Positions 41,671 to 49,723 of a stretch of 55,999 bases of DNA are shown in pieces (position 1 is the first letter of the stretch; every line of letters starts with the position of its first letter). The position numbers were made by a program, and so were the translations under genes. The notes below the pieces were generated by a model, which searched no databases, was not told the origin of the DNA, and saw only the letters and a program-made list of their open reading frames with translations. The stretch is from Burkholderia anthina. GTDB lineage: Bacteria; Pseudomonadota; Gammaproteobacteria; Burkholderiales; Burkholderiaceae. The stretch is taken from contig NZ_CABVLY010000041.1 in NCBI RefSeq assembly GCF_902498995.1, positions 1-55,999 of the forward strand, read 5' to 3'.

Positions 41671-43134
41671 TTATCGTTCGAGCGTGTGCGACGGCGCTTC
41701 GTCGAACTGCTTGCGATAGCCGTTGATCAACGTCGAGCGGTTTTGCACGCCCCAGCGGCTCGCGGTGGCGAGCACCCCGCCGTCGGACGCCGAGCCGTCC
41801 ACCAGCTCGGAGCGGATGCGCTCCATGCGCTGGCGGCGGATCAGCTCGGTCGGGGACATGTTCAGGAATTTCTTGAACGCGCTCTGCAGCGCCCGCTCGG
41901 TCACGCCGACTTCCGCGGCGATGTCGCGCACCGACAGGTCGGCGTGCTCGAGATTCTCGAGCAGGAAGCTGTACGCGCGCCGGTAGCGGGCCGGCAGCCG
42001 CGCGCCGATGTCGTCGAGCTGCGACGTCTCGCGGATCTTGCGTTCGAGAAACGGCACGCGCGCCGACAGCGCTTCGCGCAGGCATTCCATCGAGGTCAGC
42101 GCATAACGGCTGTAGAACTGCTGCGCGTCCTGCAGCCGCCCCTGTGCCTGGCGGGTTTTCGCCACGCAATACAGGTATTCGATTTGCCGGTGGCCGGCCA
42201 CGCCGGCCTGCGCGGCGCCGTACAGCGGCTCGAGGATCATGTCCGCGGCCTGCGCGGCGTCGCACGCGAGCATCGCGAGCGCGATTTCGAGCCGCAGCGT
42301 GCGCTGGTAGTCGTGCAGGTTCTGGTCGCGCGCCCAGTTCACGTGCTTCAGCAGCCCGTCCACCGCGTTGCGGTCGGCGCCGGTTGCTTCGCGCAACTGG
42401 CACAGGTAATCGATGCGGGCGCGCAGCACCGGAATGTGCACGCAGGCGATGTCGACGCGGCTCTCTTCGCTGTCCAGATACGCGTGCAGCGACGCCCGCG
42501 TGGAGCGGCCATGCATCGAGCCCGACTGCCAGTAGACGTGATCCTGCAGCGGCGCGGACGAGCGCAGCGCGCATTGCATCGCGATGTCGAGCTTCAGCGC
42601 CGCGAGCAGCGCGTGCCAGGCCGGCATCGTCTGCGCCGACGCGTCGCGCGCCAGCGCGCGCAGTTCGTCCAGCTCGCCGATCGCCTCCGCTACGCGCCCC
42701 AGTTCGTAGAGCACGCACACGATGCCGACCCGCACCTCGATCACGCGGTCGAGCGGAATGTCGTCCTCGTCCGCCGCACGGCCGAAGCAGGCGAGCGCGG
42801 TGTTCAGGCGATAGCGGAAAAACGCCTGCCACGCGGTGTTGCGGCAGGACTCCGCGCGCATCGCCTGGCGCGACGCGTTGCTCTGGCGCTGGGCGGCGCG
42901 ATAGGCCTCCTCCGCTTCCACGTCGCCGCCGGTCAGCAATTGCATGTCGGCGTGCAGTTGCAGCGCGTGCGGCGTATTGCGCGGCGCATCGGCCTCGTCG
43001 GCCCAGCGGCTGGCGAGCTGTCGGGCGACACCGATGTCGCCATTGAAAAGGACTGCGCCAAAACGTTCCCGCCCCGAGGCGAAATCCGGTGTGCCCAAAT
43101 ACGCGGCAAGCGGGAAATACAGTGTCGAGAACAT
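41671..43134 (-). CDS. hrpB: AraC-family T3SS activator HrpB (HrpX-like)
   Basis: 487 aa, matching HrpB of Ralstonia and HrpX of Xanthomonas in size and layout. A long N-terminal helical, TPR-like part (about 30-370) is followed by an AraC double helix-turn-helix (about 385-487): SVRDIAAEVGVTERALQSAF, then MSPTELIRRQRMERIR. GGAG lies 6 bp before the ATG. HrpB/HrpX proteins activate promoters carrying TTCG-N16-TTCG (hrpII/PIP) boxes; three such promoters are in this window, which supports the call. It is transcribed from the AT-rich gap after hrcT. Confidence 0.95.
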   Translation of the reverse strand: MFSTLYFPLAAYLGTPDFASGRERFGAVLFNGDIGVARQLASRWADEADAPRNTPHALQLHADMQLLTGGDVEAEEAYRAAQRQSNASRQAMRAESCRNTAWQAFFRYRLNTALACFGRAADEDDIPLDRVIEVRVGIVCVLYELGRVAEAIGELDELRALARDASAQTMPAWHALLAALKLDIAMQCALRSSAPLQDHVYWQSGSMHGRSTRASLHAYLDSEESRVDIACVHIPVLRARIDYLCQLREATGADRNAVDGLLKHVNWARDQNLHDYQRTLRLEIALAMLACDAAQAADMILEPLYGAAQAGVAGHRQIEYLYCVAKTRQAQGRLQDAQQFYSRYALTSMECLREALSARVPFLERKIRETSQLDDIGARLPARYRRAYSFLLENLEHADLSVRDIAAEVGVTERALQSAFKKFLNMSPTELIRRQRMERIRSELVDGSASDGGVLATASRWGVQNRSTLINGYRKQFDEAPSHTLER

Positions 43135-43275
43135 GACTGACTCCAGTGCGAACGGGCTTGTCGGGCCGCATTGGAGAACAGGGTAATGGAATGAAATATT
43201 CAGAAATTCAATTAATCTAATTTTTACCGGATCTTTGAGAAAGTTTGAGTTTGAAATGAATTAGTAAGCCGGGGA
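43135..43275. other. AT-rich gap carrying the hrpB promoter region
   Basis: 141 bp between hrcT and hrpB, one of the two most AT-rich stretches in the window. It has no PIP/hrpII box, so hrpB is probably switched on by another regulator (HrpG-like in related bacteria). The sequence TTGAAATGAA at 43251-43260 also occurs, on the minus strand, in the palindrome before the T6SS lipoprotein gene. Confidence 0.5.
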
Positions 43276-44097
43276 TTAATTTGCTTTCCCGTGCTTTGAG
43301 AAAATTCCATTCCATTGCGATTCGAGCGAATGCAGTGCCAGCTGCCCGTGCACCTGGTCGACGAACAGCCCGATGAAGATCGCCAGCATCGCGATCGCGA
43401 CCGCCGCCTTCACCGGCTGGCTCAGGCTGGAGATGTCCAGCTTCGACGCCGATTTCGAGATGAAGCCGAACGCGACGTCGACCAGCACCAGAATGAACAA
43501 CAGCGGCGCCGCGAGCTTCGCGATCGATTGCATCAGCGTGTCCGTCTGCTGGAGCACGAAAGATTCCACGATATCGCCGGCGATCGGCGCGCCTTTCGCG
43601 ATCGGCCACCAGTTATACGATTCGTACAGCGTGCCGAGCAGGAACGTCATCCCGCCGAGCGCCCAGAACGCCATGATCGCGACCTGCTGCAGCAGCGTGC
43701 CGACCGGCGTGCTCTGCTCCTGGCTGGCCGGGTTGGTGATCTGGATGTTGTTGTGCCCGGTCAGATCGTCGATGTACACGCCCACGCTCTCCGCGACCCA
43801 GAACACCGTCGACGCCGCGTAGCCGAGCACCAGCCCGATCGCGGCTTCGCGCAGCGCCACTTCGGCGAGAAACAGCCCGTGCAGCGATTCGATGAACGAG
43901 ATCGGCTGGCCTACGGCGACGTATGCGCTGAATACGATCGCGATCGCGTTGCGCACCGTGCCCTGGATCACGCCGTCGGCGGTCGGCGGAAACACGAACA
44001 TCAGCACGAACAGCCGCAGCGCGCACACGGAGGTGACCGTCAGGTAGCCGATGAAAAGGCCGTGCAGATCGACAATCGGTTCAAGCGTCTGGATCAT
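43276..44097 (-). CDS. hrcT: T3SS export-gate protein HrcT (SctT)
   Basis: 273 aa, very hydrophobic, with about six membrane helices. Family features are the early LRLFVLMFVFPPTADG, LREAAIGLVLGYAASTVFW, and the loop GVYIDDLTGHNNIQITNPAS followed by EQSTPVGTLLQQ. SctT joins SctR and SctS in the helical export gate inside the basal body. It is the last gene of the hrpB1 operon and starts 6 bp after hrpB7. Confidence 0.96.
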   Translation of the reverse strand: MIQTLEPIVDLHGLFIGYLTVTSVCALRLFVLMFVFPPTADGVIQGTVRNAIAIVFSAYVAVGQPISFIESLHGLFLAEVALREAAIGLVLGYAASTVFWVAESVGVYIDDLTGHNNIQITNPASQEQSTPVGTLLQQVAIMAFWALGGMTFLLGTLYESYNWWPIAKGAPIAGDIVESFVLQQTDTLMQSIAKLAAPLLFILVLVDVAFGFISKSASKLDISSLSQPVKAAVAIAMLAIFIGLFVDQVHGQLALHSLESQWNGIFSKHGKAN

Positions 44098-44103
44098 CCG
44101 GTA

Positions 44104-44619
44104 TCACCCCTGGAACGCGCGCGCCCGGATGAACCGGGACGTGGCGATTTCCTCGTTTTCCTCGTCCTGCGCGTCCTCGCGGGCGAGTTCGATCGTCCGC
44201 CGGATCGCCGCGATCCGTTCGCTGCACTGGTCGATGCGCTGCGTGTTGATGGCGATCTCGCGCTGGAGCCGCGCGATCTCGCGCTCGACGCCGCCGATCT
44301 CGCCGTCGAGCTGCGCCAGCTCCGCGACCATCCCGCGCTTGCGGTCGGTCACGACGCCGATGTAGCGCACGCACTGGTTGAGCGCATCGATCGAGAAGCC
44401 GTCGCTGCCGCCCGTCATGCGCGACACGCGCGCCTGGTAACCTTCGATCACCCGGGTCTCGCCGTCGATCTGCTCGACCTTCGCCGCGCGGCGCGCGAGC
44501 AGCCCGACGCGTTCGTCGTGCCGCGCGGCCAGCTCGACGCGCAGCGCGTCGATCGCGCGATTGCGGCGCGCGTTGGCATGCCCGAGCGCGGCGATCCGCT
44601 GGCGGTTCGCGTCCGCCAT
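44104..44619 (-). CDS. hrpB7: T3SS stalk protein HrpB7 (SctO)
   Basis: 171 aa, almost wholly alpha-helical and predicted coiled coil: ARHDERVGLLARRAAKVEQI, ELAQLDGEIGGVEREIARLQ, REIAINTQRIDQCSERIAAI. Position between hrcN and hrcT and its length fit HrpB7/SctO, the stalk that links the ATPase to the export gate (YscO/FliJ-like). The start ATG shares one base with the hrcN stop (TGATG). The assignment rests on position and shape more than on conserved residues. Confidence 0.85.
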   Translation of the reverse strand: MADANRQRIAALGHANARRNRAIDALRVELAARHDERVGLLARRAAKVEQIDGETRVIEGYQARVSRMTGGSDGFSIDALNQCVRYIGVVTDRKRGMVAELAQLDGEIGGVEREIARLQREIAINTQRIDQCSERIAAIRRTIELAREDAQDEENEEIATSRFIRARAFQG

Positions 44620-45965
44620 CAGCCTGCGGTCAGCGCATGGAGCCCGGCCTCGGTGTCGGCCAGCGCGACGATCTCGTCGGTGGGCTGCGACAGGAACGCC
44701 TTGATCGCGTCGTGCCGCGCGATCGCCTCGTCGGCGAGCGCGTTCGCCCCCGGCTTGTATTCGCCGATCTGCAGCAGCATCTCGATCTCGCGGTACTTCG
44801 CCATCAAGGCCCGCACGCGGGCGGCCGCGTCGACGTACCGCGCGGGCATCACCTGCGACATCACGCGCGACAGGCTGCCCAGCACGTCGATGGCCGGATA
44901 CTGGTTGCGCGCGGCGATCTCGCGCGACAGGATCATGTGCCCGTCGAGAATCCCGCGCACTTCCTCCGCGATCGGGTCGCTGCCGCTCTCGTCCTCGGCG
45001 AGCACCGTGTAGAGCGCGGTGATCGAGCCGGTGGCGCCCATGCCCGCGCGCTCCAGCAGGCGCGGCAGCTCCGCGAAGATCGACGGCGGGAAGCCGCGCC
45101 GCGCAGGCGGCTCGCCGGCGGCCAGGCCGATTTCCCGGCCGGCGCGCGCGAAGCGCGTGAGCGAATCCATCATCAGCAGCACGCGCAGGCCGCGATCGCG
45201 GAAATACTCGGCGATCGCCGTCGCCACGTAGGCGGCCTTCGCGCGCTCCATCGACGAACGGTCGGAGGTCGCGCACACGACGACCGAGCGCGCCATGCCG
45301 GCCGGCCCGAGAATCAGCTCGACGAACTCGCGCACTTCGCGGCCGCGCTCGCCGATCAGCGCGATCACGTTGACGTCGCAATCGGTGCCGCGCGCGAACA
45401 TGCCGAGCAGTGTGCTCTTGCCGACGCCCGCCGGCGCGAAGATGCCCATCCGCTGCCCTTCCGCGAGCGTCATCATGCCGTCCACCGCGCGCACGCCGGT
45501 TGCCATCGGCGTGTCGATCATGCGGCGGCTCATCGGTTCCGGCGGCGACGCGAAAACCGGCTGCAGCGTGTCGGATTCGATCTCGGGGCCGCCGTCGACG
45601 GGATTGCCGAGGCTGTCGATCACGCGCCCGAGCAGCATGTCGCCGACCTTCACGGCGAGCGAGCGGCCGAGCCCGACCACCTGGGTCGAGCGCGAGATGT
45701 CCGTCAGCCGCGAGAACGGCGACAGCAGCGCGCAGTCGCGCGTGAAGCCGATCACTTCCGCGTGCTGCAGCAGCGCGCCGGCCGGCGTGCGCAGCTCGCA
45801 CAGCTCGCCCAGCGACACGTCGAGCCCGCCCACCTTGACGAGCGTGCCGATCACCTCGATCACCTTGCCGGTGCGCAGCACGCCCGGCCGCGCGAGAATC
45901 TCGCGCTCGATCTCGTCGGTCAGGCGCTCGAAGCCGAGCGTCCGGTCGAACCAGCCGTCCTTCAT
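44619..45965 (-). CDS. hrcN: T3SS ATPase HrcN (SctN)
   Basis: 448 aa. Walker A is APAGVGKST (about 177-185). The F1-type ATPase features ALIGERGREVREFVE, RVLLMMDSLTRFARAGREI and the arginine-finger stretch all appear intact, and the T3SS signature GEPPARRGFPPSIFAELPRL follows. SctN unfolds cargo and strips chaperones at the cytoplasmic side. It overlaps hrcL by ATGA and hrpB7 by one base. Confidence 0.97.
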   Translation of the reverse strand: MKDGWFDRTLGFERLTDEIEREILARPGVLRTGKVIEVIGTLVKVGGLDVSLGELCELRTPAGALLQHAEVIGFTRDCALLSPFSRLTDISRSTQVVGLGRSLAVKVGDMLLGRVIDSLGNPVDGGPEIESDTLQPVFASPPEPMSRRMIDTPMATGVRAVDGMMTLAEGQRMGIFAPAGVGKSTLLGMFARGTDCDVNVIALIGERGREVREFVELILGPAGMARSVVVCATSDRSSMERAKAAYVATAIAEYFRDRGLRVLLMMDSLTRFARAGREIGLAAGEPPARRGFPPSIFAELPRLLERAGMGATGSITALYTVLAEDESGSDPIAEEVRGILDGHMILSREIAARNQYPAIDVLGSLSRVMSQVMPARYVDAAARVRALMAKYREIEMLLQIGEYKPGANALADEAIARHDAIKAFLSQPTDEIVALADTEAGLHALTAG

Positions 45966-46810
45966 CGCGATGCCTCGGCTGCGGCGGCGTCGCCGCTTTC
46001 AGCCGCGTCGTCGTCCGCGTCGTCCGGCGCGATTGCCGCGTCGGCGTCGGCATCGGCATCGGCCTGATCCTGGTATATCGAGCGCTTGAGCGCCCGCGCG
46101 ACGGCGCTGCGCATCGCGCGCAACTGCGTCTTCAGGCTCGCGTCGACCGAGCCGAAATCCGTTTCGCAGACACACGCGCCCGGCTCGAGCTGCTTGTCGG
46201 CGACGATCGACACCGGAATCGGCCGGCCGAGGTCGCGCCATTTCGCCGCGAGCTGATCGAACGCCGCGCGCGCCGCGTCATAGTCCTGCGGATTCACCGC
46301 GACGCGCAGGTAGGTGGAGTTGTCGATGATGCGGTCGACGGTCGACAGCGCGCGGGCGAACAGCGCTTCGCGATCCATGCTGTGCACGATGCTCTCGACC
46401 GCCGACGCGATGATGTCGGCCAGCCGCTCGCGCATGCGGACCTGCAGGCGGTTCTGCGCGTCGGTCGCATCGGCGAGCCGCTCCATCCATTCCGTCAGCG
46501 CGCGGTTCGCGCCTTCGCGGTAGCCGCGCTTCGCGGCCGTCTCGTAGGTTTCGCTCGCGGCGTCCAGCAGCAGCTCGGCCTGCTCCTCGCCCGCCGCGAC
46601 GATCGCCGCGGCCTCGTCCTGCGCCTGCGCCAGCACGAGCGCCCGATCGGCTTCGAGTTGCGCGTACGCGTGCGCGATCGACAGCAGATCGCCGAACGTC
46701 TCGCGCCGGACCACGTCGCCGTGCACGCCGAACCGCACTGCCGGGCCGTCGGGGTCGTCCCGAGCGCCCGCGTCGGCGCTCAGCCGGCGGCTGTTCAACC
46801 AAATAACCAT
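45962..46810 (-). CDS. hrcL: T3SS ATPase regulator HrcL (SctL/HrpB5)
   Basis: 282 aa. It starts MVIWLNSRRL, a typical HrcL N-terminus, then has a long helical stalk (about 45-130, AHAYAQLEADRALVLAQAQDE) and a C-terminal FliH-like domain (about 130-245) with LRVAVNPQDYD and ACVCETDFGSVDASLKTQL. The last about 35 residues are an acidic Asp/Ala tail (DADADADAAIAPDD). I chose the ATG at 46810 (GGGAG upstream) over the GTG two codons earlier. SctL dimers tether the ATPase to SctQ. It overlaps hrpB4 by 16 bp. Confidence 0.92.
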   Translation of the reverse strand: MVIWLNSRRLSADAGARDDPDGPAVRFGVHGDVVRRETFGDLLSIAHAYAQLEADRALVLAQAQDEAAAIVAAGEEQAELLLDAASETYETAAKRGYREGANRALTEWMERLADATDAQNRLQVRMRERLADIIASAVESIVHSMDREALFARALSTVDRIIDNSTYLRVAVNPQDYDAARAAFDQLAAKWRDLGRPIPVSIVADKQLEPGACVCETDFGSVDASLKTQLRAMRSAVARALKRSIYQDQADADADADAAIAPDDADDDAAESGDAAAAEASR

Positions 46811-47565
46811 GCCCACTCCCGAAGCAATTCCGGCAGACGACGAAACAGCCGGGCGGTGCCCGCCTCGTCATGCTGCGTCGGCAATGCGCTGAGCCATGCC
46901 GGCACCTCGACGTAACGGGGCAGCGCGAGCCGCGACAACGGAAACGGCAGGCCGTCCGCGCTTTTCAGGTCGCGCAGCACCAGCAGCATGCCTTCGATCG
47001 CGAGCGCGTCCGCGTCCAGCGACGCGAGCGGCGGCATCGCGACGGCGGCGAGCCGCGCCGCGTCGTTCGCGCTGTCCGTGCCGGGGCCGCTCATCAGCAC
47101 GTCCACGTCGAGCCCGGTCCAGTCGGCGAGCCGCTTCTGCGCATGGCGATCGATCAACCGCCGCACCTCGCCGCGCCGCAGCAGCAGCGCGCGCATGCGC
47201 CAGATCCGCATCGTCAGCGGGGCGGGCACGACGTCGAGCAGGCACGCGTTCGGCTGCGACGCGACGATCGCGCCGACCGGCGTGAAACCGCCCGGCGACA
47301 ATGCCGCGAAACCCGGCGGCGTCACGCCGAGCGTGCGCACCAGCGCCCACGAACAGCGCGCGGCGACGCCGGGCGGCACGTTCGCCAGCAGCGCGCGCCA
47401 GTTGCTCAACCGCGCCTCGGGCACGCCGAGCGACGCGGCGATCCACGACGGATGCACCCAGTCGGCGACGCGATCCACGTTGTTCCGGTAACAGTCGAGC
47501 GCCCTGGCGACACGCACGGCCGGCACACCGGCGTCGAGCCCGGCAGGCGCGGCGAACCCCGTCAT
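46795..47565 (-). CDS. hrpB4: T3SS sorting-platform protein HrpB4 (SctK)
   Basis: 256 aa, cytoplasmic. Features are YRNNVDRVADWVHPSWIAASL near the start, then RMRALLLRRGEVRRLIDRHAQ and the acidic/hydrophobic C-terminus ELLREWAWLFG. This matches HrpB4 of Xanthomonas and Ralstonia, which fills the SctK role: linking the SctQ pods to the SctD ring. It lies 3 bp after hrcJ and overlaps hrcL by 16 bp. Confidence 0.9.
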   Translation of the reverse strand: MTGFAAPAGLDAGVPAVRVARALDCYRNNVDRVADWVHPSWIAASLGVPEARLSNWRALLANVPPGVAARCSWALVRTLGVTPPGFAALSPGGFTPVGAIVASQPNACLLDVVPAPLTMRIWRMRALLLRRGEVRRLIDRHAQKRLADWTGLDVDVLMSGPGTDSANDAARLAAVAMPPLASLDADALAIEGMLLVLRDLKSADGLPFPLSRLALPRYVEVPAWLSALPTQHDEAGTARLFRRLPELLREWAWLFG

Positions 47566-47568
47566 CGC

Positions 47569-48351
47569 TCAGGATTCCTTGCGGGCCGGCCGGAACCGGC
47601 CGGCGAACGCATCGAGCCAGCCCTGCAGCGCCGGCGTGCCGCGCTTCGCGCCGAACCGGTACGCGGCGAAGCCGGCGGCCGCCAGCACGGCGACGATGCC
47701 GACGCCCAGCGCCAGCATCCACCACGGGTTCGACGCGGGCGGCGCGAGCTTCGACAATTCGACGGGATCGGCCGCGACGGTCGTCACGCTCACGTGGTCG
47801 TAGGTCAGCCCTTCGACGCTGTGCATCACGAGGGTCTTGATCTGCGGGATCAGCGTGTTGATGTCCGCGTCGGGGCGGTACTTGATGAACACGGCGGCGG
47901 ACGACGGCTTGACGTCCTGCGCGAGCGGATCGTTGTTCGGCAGCACGATCTGCACGCGCGCGACCAGCACGCCGTCGATCTTCGACAGGGTGGACGACAG
48001 CTCCTGCGAGATGCCGTAGACGAACCGCACGCGCTCCTCGGTCGGGGTCGACACGAGGCCGTCCTTCTTGAACAGTTCGCCGAGATCGTTGAACTTGCTG
48101 TGCGGCAGCCCGCGCGCGCGCAGCACTTCCATCGCGCGCACCAGCTGTGCGTCGTCGACGTCGAGCGTCCAGTTCTTGCCGCCGTCCGGGCTGTCCTTGC
48201 TGGCGGTCACGCCCTGTTCGAGCAGCGCGACCAGCATCTCGTTCGCATCCTGCTCGGTGAGGCTGCCGTAAAGTTCCTTCTTGCATCCGCCGAGCAAGGC
48301 GATGCAAAGCGCGACGACCGCCACGCGCGCCCAGCGACGATTCGACTTCAT
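47569..48351 (-). CDS. hrcJ: T3SS inner-ring lipoprotein HrcJ (SctJ)
   Basis: 260 aa. The signal peptide ends in the lipobox LGGC (Cys23), followed by KKELYGSLTEQDANEMLVAL, the standard SctJ start. Ring-building motif stretches are TPTEERVRFVYGISQELSST and PSSAAVFIKYRPDADINTL. A C-terminal membrane helix (about 210-234) precedes a basic tail. It forms the inner-membrane ring with SctD. Confidence 0.96.
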   Translation of the reverse strand: MKSNRRWARVAVVALCIALLGGCKKELYGSLTEQDANEMLVALLEQGVTASKDSPDGGKNWTLDVDDAQLVRAMEVLRARGLPHSKFNDLGELFKKDGLVSTPTEERVRFVYGISQELSSTLSKIDGVLVARVQIVLPNNDPLAQDVKPSSAAVFIKYRPDADINTLIPQIKTLVMHSVEGLTYDHVSVTTVAADPVELSKLAPPASNPWWMLALGVGIVAVLAAAGFAAYRFGAKRGTPALQGWLDAFAGRFRPARKES

Positions 48352-48421
48352 TGAGTTGCCATCCGCCCTTCAAGCACTGCCGTTTGCGACGCCCGCCCCG
48401 CCGGCCGGCGGAGCGCGGGGC

Positions 48422-48811
48422 TCATTGGTTCTTCATCAGGGTCTGGACCGACGACTTCGACGATTCCGCGAGACTCATCTTGACCTGCATGTTCATCTGC
48501 ATGCTGGTCATCTCGAACATCATGTGGATGGTGCGGTTGGTCATCTCCGTCGTCGACAGCCCCGGGATGTCGTCGGACAGCTTGCCGATATCGGCGATCG
48601 TCCGCTGGAACTGCGCGTCCTGCGCCTCGACGGCCTTCGACACCGTGGACGACAGATGGCTGTTCGCATGCTCGGGCGGCGCCATCGGCGCGCGCGCCAT
48701 CAGGGCCTTGAACTTGTCGCCCAACTGAGCGTGATCGGCGGACGCGGCGGCCGGCGCCGCCGTGGCGTCGAGTGCTGCGGGCGCCAGTTGGCTGACGGGA
48801 TCGATGGACAT
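48422..48811 (-). CDS. hrpB2: T3SS inner-rod protein HrpB2 (SctI)
   Basis: 129 aa with no cysteine or signal peptide. The N-terminal half is Ala-rich and the C-terminal half helical (MTNRTIHMMFEMTSMQMNMQ, VKMSLAESSKSSVQTLMKNQ), unusually Met-rich, as in HrpB2 of Xanthomonas. HrpB2 is an early T3SS substrate that builds the inner rod. AGGAGG sits 8 bp before the ATG, the best ribosome site in the operon, fitting a protein needed in several copies. It lies 16 bp after hrpB1 and 70 bp before hrcJ. Confidence 0.92.
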   Translation of the reverse strand: MSIDPVSQLAPAALDATAAPAAASADHAQLGDKFKALMARAPMAPPEHANSHLSSTVSKAVEAQDAQFQRTIADIGKLSDDIPGLSTTEMTNRTIHMMFEMTSMQMNMQVKMSLAESSKSSVQTLMKNQ

Positions 48812-48827
48812 GTCGGTTCCTCCTGAA

Positions 48828-49403
48828 TTACGCGCGCAGGAATGCGCCGCCGCCCTGGAATATCTCGGCCGCCTGCGCGGGGTCGTGCTGCACGGTGCTC
48901 GCCGGCTCGTCGGCGCTCGCACCGGCCTCTTCCAGCGACGCGGGCGAAACGAACGGCTGGCCCGGACGATGCTCGCGGATCGCGCGATCCACCTCGTCCT
49001 TCACTTCGAGCGCCCGCACCAGCGCGCGCGTGTCCTTGTTGTCCGGATCGTCCGCGAGCGCCTCGGTCGCGATCTGCCGCCATGACGGATCGCCCATCGA
49101 CGACAGCGAGAACGCGAGCAGCGCCTTCGCATAACCGAACTGCGGCCGCATCTCGATCACCCGCAGCAGGATCTGGTTCGCTTCCTGCCACTGCCCCTTC
49201 GCCATGCGCAGCAGGCCGTCCAGCGCGTCGATCTCGACCACGCGCGGGCGCAGCAGCCGCAGCGCGTCGATCGCCTGTTCGATGTCGAACAGGTCGACGG
49301 GCGTGTTCGGGAAATTGTCCAGCAGCGCCACGGAGACGGTCTCGATGAGCCCGCCAATGAATTCCGGGCTGCAGTTCAGGTACTCCGGCGTGTCTACGGT
49401 CAT
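48828..49403 (-). CDS. hrpB1: HrpB1/HrpK-family T3SS protein
   Basis: 191 aa with a TPR-like helical pattern: DLFDIEQAIDALRLLRPRV, LDGLLRMAKGQWQEANQILL, EMRPQFGYAKALLAFSLSSM. This is the HrpB1/HrpK family of Hrp2 clusters. In Xanthomonas HrpB1 is periplasmic and binds peptidoglycan and HrpB2; no clear signal peptide is seen here either. It is the first gene of the eight-gene minus-strand operon and has a PIP-box promoter at 49491-49551. AGGAG lies 9 bp before the ATG. Confidence 0.93.
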   Translation of the reverse strand: MTVDTPEYLNCSPEFIGGLIETVSVALLDNFPNTPVDLFDIEQAIDALRLLRPRVVEIDALDGLLRMAKGQWQEANQILLRVIEMRPQFGYAKALLAFSLSSMGDPSWRQIATEALADDPDNKDTRALVRALEVKDEVDRAIREHRPGQPFVSPASLEEAGASADEPASTVQHDPAQAAEIFQGGGAFLRA

Positions 49404-49490
49404 GGCAACGCGCTCCTGCGATGGGGTGGAAACAGGCCGGCCGGTCGCGCCGCGAACGGCGGCGCTGCCGGATGCATCCCGACGCCTTCG

Positions 49491-49551
49491 ACCATAGCAA
49501 TTCCGTCCCGCCCGCCTGCCGCCCATGCGAAGCCAGCGCGCACGAGGCGAA
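49491..49551 (-). promoter_or_regulatory. PIP-box promoter of the hrpB1-hrcT operon
   Basis: On the minus strand TTCGC (49551-49547), N15, TTCGC (49531-49527) is a perfect PIP box. TATGGT (49496-49491) follows after 30 bp and fits the YANNNT -10 element. The hrpB1 ATG is 87 bp further on. Confidence 0.85.
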
Positions 49552-49586
49552 GCGCGCCCCGCCCGGCACCGCCGCCGGCCGCTTGC

Positions 49587-49648
49587 TTCGGCCCGCGCGG
49601 CGCCACTTCGCATCGCCCGCGCCGGCCGCGTGCGGCGGGCGCTAAGGT
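49587..49648 (+). promoter_or_regulatory. hrpII-box promoter of the hrcU operon
   Basis: TTCGG (49587-49591), N15, TTCGC (49607-49611): a perfect hrpII box (TTCG-N16-TTCG) and a one-mismatch PIP box. TAAGGT (49643-49648) follows after 31 bp as the -10 element. The hrcU ATG is 75 bp downstream. It is back to back with the hrpB1 promoter, 35 bp apart. The rest of the 320-bp gap (49404-49723) shows nothing else. Confidence 0.8.
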
Positions 49649-49723
49649 CGTCGCAACGGCGCGACTGCGCGTGCGTTTCCAGTTTCCATTCGATCCGGCC
49701 GAGACTGCGCCGCGGGCCCTTCC

